Positions 60,416 to 64,000 of a DNA stretch of 64,000 nt are shown piece after piece. The position numbers and the translations under genes are program-made. This DNA is from Neodiprion pinetum. Lineage: Eukaryota > Arthropoda > Insecta > Hymenoptera > Diprionidae. The first letter of the stretch is position 1, and each line of letters starts with the position of its first letter. The stretch spans positions 28,279,922-28,343,921 of the forward strand of contig NC_060232.1 of assembly GCF_021155775.2 (NCBI RefSeq), read 5' to 3'. Under the pieces are notes generated by a model. That model ran no database searches and was not told the origin of the DNA. It saw only the letters and a list, made by a program, of their open reading frames with translations.

Positions 60416-61568
60416 AACCCCCCGCTTCTCGCTCCTTTCCCCCTCTCTGTGTTTCCACCCCCTCTTCACCCCGGCAGCGCCATTCCCCCGGCGAAACGCG
60501 CTGCGCTCTCTCGATATTGTACAATGTATACGTACATAACTATCCTAGGTACATCTATCCGCAATGTGCCTGTCTCTCGGCCCGACGATGCACGGCTATT
60601 ATCACTTCGTTAACCCCGTGATTTATCGGCCTTTATCAACTAAACTTCCCTTCCTTCCGTCACCTTTGTACGTTGTCAATCCTTCGATTCAGATCGAATT
60701 ACGAGAACCGATTGTCAGATAAAATCTTGGAGAGGAATTCACGAAAAAAAAAAACAGAATTCGATCTTGATATTTTTTCTGCGAGTGATCTCGATCACAA
60801 CGGGTACCTATATATATTATATACGTGAAGCGAAGTTCTATCTCGGTGATGCGATCGCAGATCGCTGTTCAATAATTGCGGCCGATCCGGTTACCCTTAC
60901 GTGCGACCTGTTTTTGACTTCCCGTTGCACACTCGTCAGGCATTTTCCTGTGCGATCTCGTTTTGCCAATTGATGCATCATGTATGATCCGTGTGCTGTA
61001 ACGAGGAAAAGTTGAAAACGAAACCTCGTTGCACAGCCAGCGCAGCGCAGTGGTTAAAATCGAGACGGCGCATCGTGCGGTCCGGCGATGATCGGCACCG
61101 CCCCTCGGGGACGGTAACCGCCAATCGGTCCGCGGCGTCGCGACGCCGTTGTCACGGTGCGGTCTGCCAAACACGCACACCCACGTACGACGGAATCTCG
61201 CTGATGTACCGACAACCAAAGCCGCGACAAAAATCAATCACTCCTCGCTGCCCGCGCTCGTCTGCAATGTGCCGGCGTTTTCTCCCGTCCCCCAGCGTCG
61301 CGACGCCGCGACCTTTCACCCGTCGAAAAATACACCCCCTACTATTTTTTTCCATTAAAAACAAGGTGTATATAGTTCTGCTGTTTTCAACGAGGTGTAC
61401 ATGATATATTACAGTTTGCTGTGAAAACGCGCAGGCCTTTTGAGCAAAATTATTTTCCCTCGCGACGAAACGCTGTTTCGACTGCCAAGGAACAGGAGCT
61501 TGGCTGATGAGAATCTGACGGTTCGAAAAGTGGCTGACGATGTTCCTGGTAGGGCGACAATTGCGTAA
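60416..61568. other. Mixed DNA, no recognised gene
   Basis: A11 runs lie near 59925 and at 60744-60754. Frames at 60869-61577 overlap on both strands. A GCGCAGTGGTTAAAATC stretch near 61047 resembles a tRNA or SINE A-box, with no B-box downstream. Confidence 0.55.
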
Positions 61569-62019
61569 GCTTTCCAAGGAGAGGTAGACAGCCGCAACAT
61601 TGACCCAGATCGAATCATATGTATATACAATAAGTTAGAAGTAAGTTCTCATGACGGTGACGGTACAGCCTGCAGCCCTGTCGTAACGGCTGTATTCTCG
61701 TCAGGGTTTCCCATAGCGCGACAGTGGGAGCAAGAGCGCCGCGTCCCTTCTGCGGACGATGGTTCGGACGATAGAGAAACAACTGCCGGTGAGCGTGGCC
61801 GAGGCCCGGACCCGTGAAAAGGCCCCGGACACGGTGTAGGGGCGATAAGGATCGCAGCCGATTAATTGGTATGACGCCGGCATGCGGCGAGGCGGGGTGC
61901 GAGGTTCTCCTCACGTAGTAGGCAGTCAGGGCTGTGCGAAGGCGAAGGTACGACGGCGTGAGACGTACGTGACAAAAAGCGTAAAACGCGCCGGTAAGGA
62001 TGGGATCTATCGAGTCTCG

Positions 62020-62037
62020 CCGGAACTGTAGTTCCGG
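62020..62037. repeat. Perfect 7-bp hairpin
   Basis: CCGGAAC, loop TGTA, GTTCCGG. One of three perfect hairpins within 400 bases. Confidence 0.8.
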
Positions 62038-62238
62038 GGAACGGAGAGCCCAGCTGCCGGAAGTTGCCGACGATCCCTGCACCGCCTAAAGCTCGGCCGA
62101 ACTTTCCTTCCAAACTTTCAGCTTCTATGGTACGTCGCGCCGCTTTGCGACGACTCCTATCTCGAGCTTTATCTGGGCATGCGCCCGATGCCACGAAGGC
62201 TGAACCTCCGAAGGCAAGGCAGAGATCCTTCCGAGACG

Positions 62239-62264
62239 AGCTTGCGGGCTAAGACCCGCAAGCT
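62239..62264. repeat. Perfect 10-bp hairpin
   Basis: AGCTTGCGGG, loop CTAAGA, CCCGCAAGCT. A TAA stop of the overlapping plus frame lies in the loop. GC-rich stems this long are uncommon by chance. Confidence 0.85.
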
Positions 62265-62380
62265 TATCCTCCACGTCTTAGCGCGCCAGAGGACTTACGG
62301 CAAAATCTTGAAGTTTCTGAATTCCAGGCTCAACAATCGATTCGGCGCGACTTTCGTATTTCTATTCAATCTTTAGCTAT

Positions 62381-62745
62381 TACGCTCAATTCTTGTCTCG
62401 CAGTAGTGCGAGCTTTTCAAAGTTTTCAATAGCCTAGTTCTCTAAGGCGAAATATGTCTATCGGAATAATGTTACATCGATAATTTTTGTAATTAAAATT
62501 AAAACCAAACGACTTTTCTTGACTGGTTTTCTGATTCGACGGTTTCAACTATTTCAAGCTTGTTCAATACTATAATTTACAGAAATTTATTAGTCCTTGT
62601 AAAGTAATTTCTTATTTTAACTATTTTTCTCTTACGTTTTCTGCTAGTCAAACTTATCTTGTTGTATTTATCACCTGGTTGGTGCGTAAAGGGGACTTGT
62701 CCCAGAAATGCAATAAACACCATCATTATTATTGTTATTATTATC
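62381..62745 (+). mobile_element. Probable non-LTR retrotransposon 3' end
   Basis: The last 60 bases combine a GGGA-CTTG-TCCC hairpin (62692-62703), AATGCAATAAA with the poly-A signal at 62712-62717, and an (ATT)n tail at 62725-62744. In my knowledge of insect LINE-type elements (R1, I and Jockey-like groups), 3' untranslated ends often look like this, with a microsatellite tail in place of poly-A. The AT-rich DNA from 62381, including a CTCGCA-GTAG-TGCGAG hairpin at 62397-62412, would be its 3' untranslated region. The left limit is a guess. No target-site duplication was confirmed. Confidence 0.5.
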
Positions 62746-63845
62746 TAACTAAAATAGTTATATGCTTAGCCAATTGGTTTTCGGTAAAGCTTATGAAATG
62801 CTACGCTACAGTGAAATCTAGCTCTAACTGAGATAAGGTAAAATTGTAACAAAATTATAGATACCGAATATATGGTAAGCGATCGGTTCACTTCAGCGTT
62901 CTCAAAAATATTATAGCCATGTCCTGCTGCAATTTGGATAATTGTTTCTTTTCTTCCCAAGTAACCCGTAACCGGCATCCCTATACGTGCCGTGTGAATG
63001 ACTCCACCGTAATTTCCGAGTCTGGTAAAATTTTTCACGTCAGTATAAATACGTTGAAACTTTAACGACCGGCGTGAAGGAGAAATATTGCAGAGGGCTA
63101 AGGATAAGTGAAAGAAGGCCGTCCGTGCACATGTATAGCATGGCTATCCGGTGGTCATCTTTCCGTGTATTTATCCGGTGGTAAAGTGCAGCTGCTCGGT
63201 GTCGGTGTGTCCGGTGCCGAATGCGTCCCTCGCATCTCCCGATCTCTCTGATTACCGCGGTCGACGCGAGGTCAGCACTTGGCCCACCTGCGATCGCCTT
63301 CACCTGCGCCAAACGCGGTTACCGCGCCGCATCTCCTCCGGCCGAGTCTTCTCTTCCGTTTTCTCTCTGCAATATCGTTTCCTCCAAACTCTCGAAAGAC
63401 CGTGGAAGCGAAGGCTCGGCATTAAGCAGAAAGGATTGTATTTCGACACCGCGATGTATCGTTGCTCCGAGCTGGCATGTATAAACGATATGTAGGTACA
63501 CCGAGTGGTAATTTGAACCGTTAGTTTCAACGCTCAGGGCCTCAGGACGAGGACTCCGGCCGCACACCTTGCGCGGCAGGTGCCTGTCGTCGAGAGACTC
63601 GGATAAGCCAGCCGACGGCACCCTCGACGTCGCGGTGCTGGAAGAAGCCCGGCGTCCTTCTCCGGGGAAGCGGACGCGGCGAGAAGTCGCCCGGTAGTTA
63701 AAAGTGTGTTAGTGCAACGGAGATAAGAGCCGTGACCGCAGCGATACGATCTTAAGAACCGCGGCCACTGTGCCGAGGAGGGAAATACGCACGTCAGTTG
63801 TTCGATTCGACGGGCACGAGTGCCGCGGCCGGGGAAGTCGGTGTC
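62746..63845. other. Mixed DNA, no recognised gene
   Basis: AT-rich to about 63050, then GC-rich. Frames at 63040-63866 overlap on both strands with no motif. Confidence 0.6.
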
Positions 63846-63871
63846 ACGGCGTGACTTAACCGTCACGCCGT
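63846..63871. repeat. Perfect 10-bp GC-rich hairpin
   Basis: ACGGCGTGAC, loop TTAACC, GTCACGCCGT. The stem contains GTCAC/GTGAC half-sites, so it might also be a dimeric protein-binding site. The last 130 bases of the window beyond it show nothing further. Confidence 0.85.
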
Positions 63872-64000
63872 TGGACGAGCGTGGATTATACGGCCGGCGA
63901 GATGCCCCGGGGATAACGAATTAACGGAGACATATTGCGCGGGGATTCCGGGGGTAGGAATCGGGCCGAGTCGCCGCACCTGGATGCTCCGTCTCCGCGA

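Larger units (their letters stand above)
61569..62380 (+). other. Broken coding-like region upstream of retroelement tail
   Basis: GC-rich DNA with several partial open frames. One frame is open from 61569 to a TGA at 61815 (82 codons, no ATG; it includes IDPDRIICIYNKLEVSS). Another is open from 61998 to a TAA near 62250, and a third reaches a TAG at 62374. No RT, endonuclease or zinc-knuckle motif is visible. The pieces could be decayed 3' coding sequence of the retroelement whose tail follows, or unrelated. A 155-codon minus frame lies opposite. Confidence 0.2.

Noticed and set aside
59830..60524. 195- and 192-codon minus-strand frames
   Set aside because: They are lengthened by the GCTCTT and AAGTGCC arrays, which give (EQ)n or (AR)n strings with no other recognisable content.
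61044..61062. SINE or tRNA A-box-like GCGCAGTGGTTAAAATC
   Set aside because: No B-box downstream and no poly-A or repeat tail.
49650..62555. Shared GACTCGACGATTTC-like words near 49652, 57829 and 62535
   Set aside because: The flanks of the three sites do not align by eye, so a dispersed repeat is not supported. A self-alignment would settle it.
1..64000. CRISPR array or bacterial defence operon
   Set aside because: No regularly spaced identical repeats and no operon-like gene layout. The composition and simple repeats are eukaryotic.

Overview
This window looks like eukaryotic nuclear DNA, most likely from an arthropod. I found no operon layout, no ribosome-binding-site-led reading frames and no long uninterrupted genes. 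It holds many microsatellites, long A/T runs, polypyrimidine and polypurine tracts, and alternating AT-rich and CpG-rich blocks. CpG does not look depleted, and the motif GTAGGTA/TACCTAC recurs. These traits would fit an insect such as a hymenopteran (possibly a sawfly), but that is an impression and not a demonstrated assignment. The best reading is intergenic or long-intron DNA. I recognise no conserved protein, tRNA, rRNA, snRNA or CRISPR array.

Layout. From 1 to about 5.9 kb the DNA is mixed and partly CpG-rich, with small hairpins and a tandem array of splice-donor-like decamers at 2.13 kb. An AT-rich block with a poly-A/poly-T hairpin covers 5.9-7.2 kb. From 7.2 to 20.5 kb the composition alternates. 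This stretch has a strong splice-acceptor-like signal at 10.03 kb, three perfect TGACGTCA palindromes (9.47, 16.29, 18.37 kb), and a 71-codon ATG reading frame with strong start context at 16.5 kb. A polypurine tract lies at 20.5 kb. Two CG-containing pentanucleotide arrays follow at 22.8 and 23.3 kb, then AT-rich DNA with an (AT)n microsatellite at 24.5 kb. A CpG-island-like block lies at 27.0-27.5 kb. A six-run G-quadruplex repeat sits next to a GGTC array at 31 kb. A pyrimidine tract of about 95 bases lies at 35.0 kb, and AT-rich DNA runs on to 36.8 kb. The 38-44.5 kb part is GC-rich with GGN repeats, a tandem E-box pair at 42.6 kb and a G20 run at 44.2 kb. Three long (CT)n/(GA)n arrays lie within 4.3 kb (46.3, 48.5, 50.5 kb) beside CpG-rich blocks, which is the most promoter- or enhancer-like neighbourhood in the window. 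An AT-rich tract with a degenerate repeat family lies at 52.1-53.2 kb. Hexamer and heptamer tandem repeats lie at 60.3-60.4 kb.

The clearest element is at 62.4-62.75 kb: the 3' end of what looks like a non-LTR (LINE-type) retrotransposon, with a GGGA/TCCC hairpin, AATAAA and an (ATT)n tail. Upstream of it are GC-rich, coding-like but broken frames and unusually perfect hairpins.

Protein-coding calls are all low confidence. The longest open frames fall in stretches low in T or A, or cross simple repeats, where stop codons are rare on both strands, so length alone is not evidence there. I found no convincing new biological system. The findings list what most deserves a search, RNA-seq or comparative alignment.
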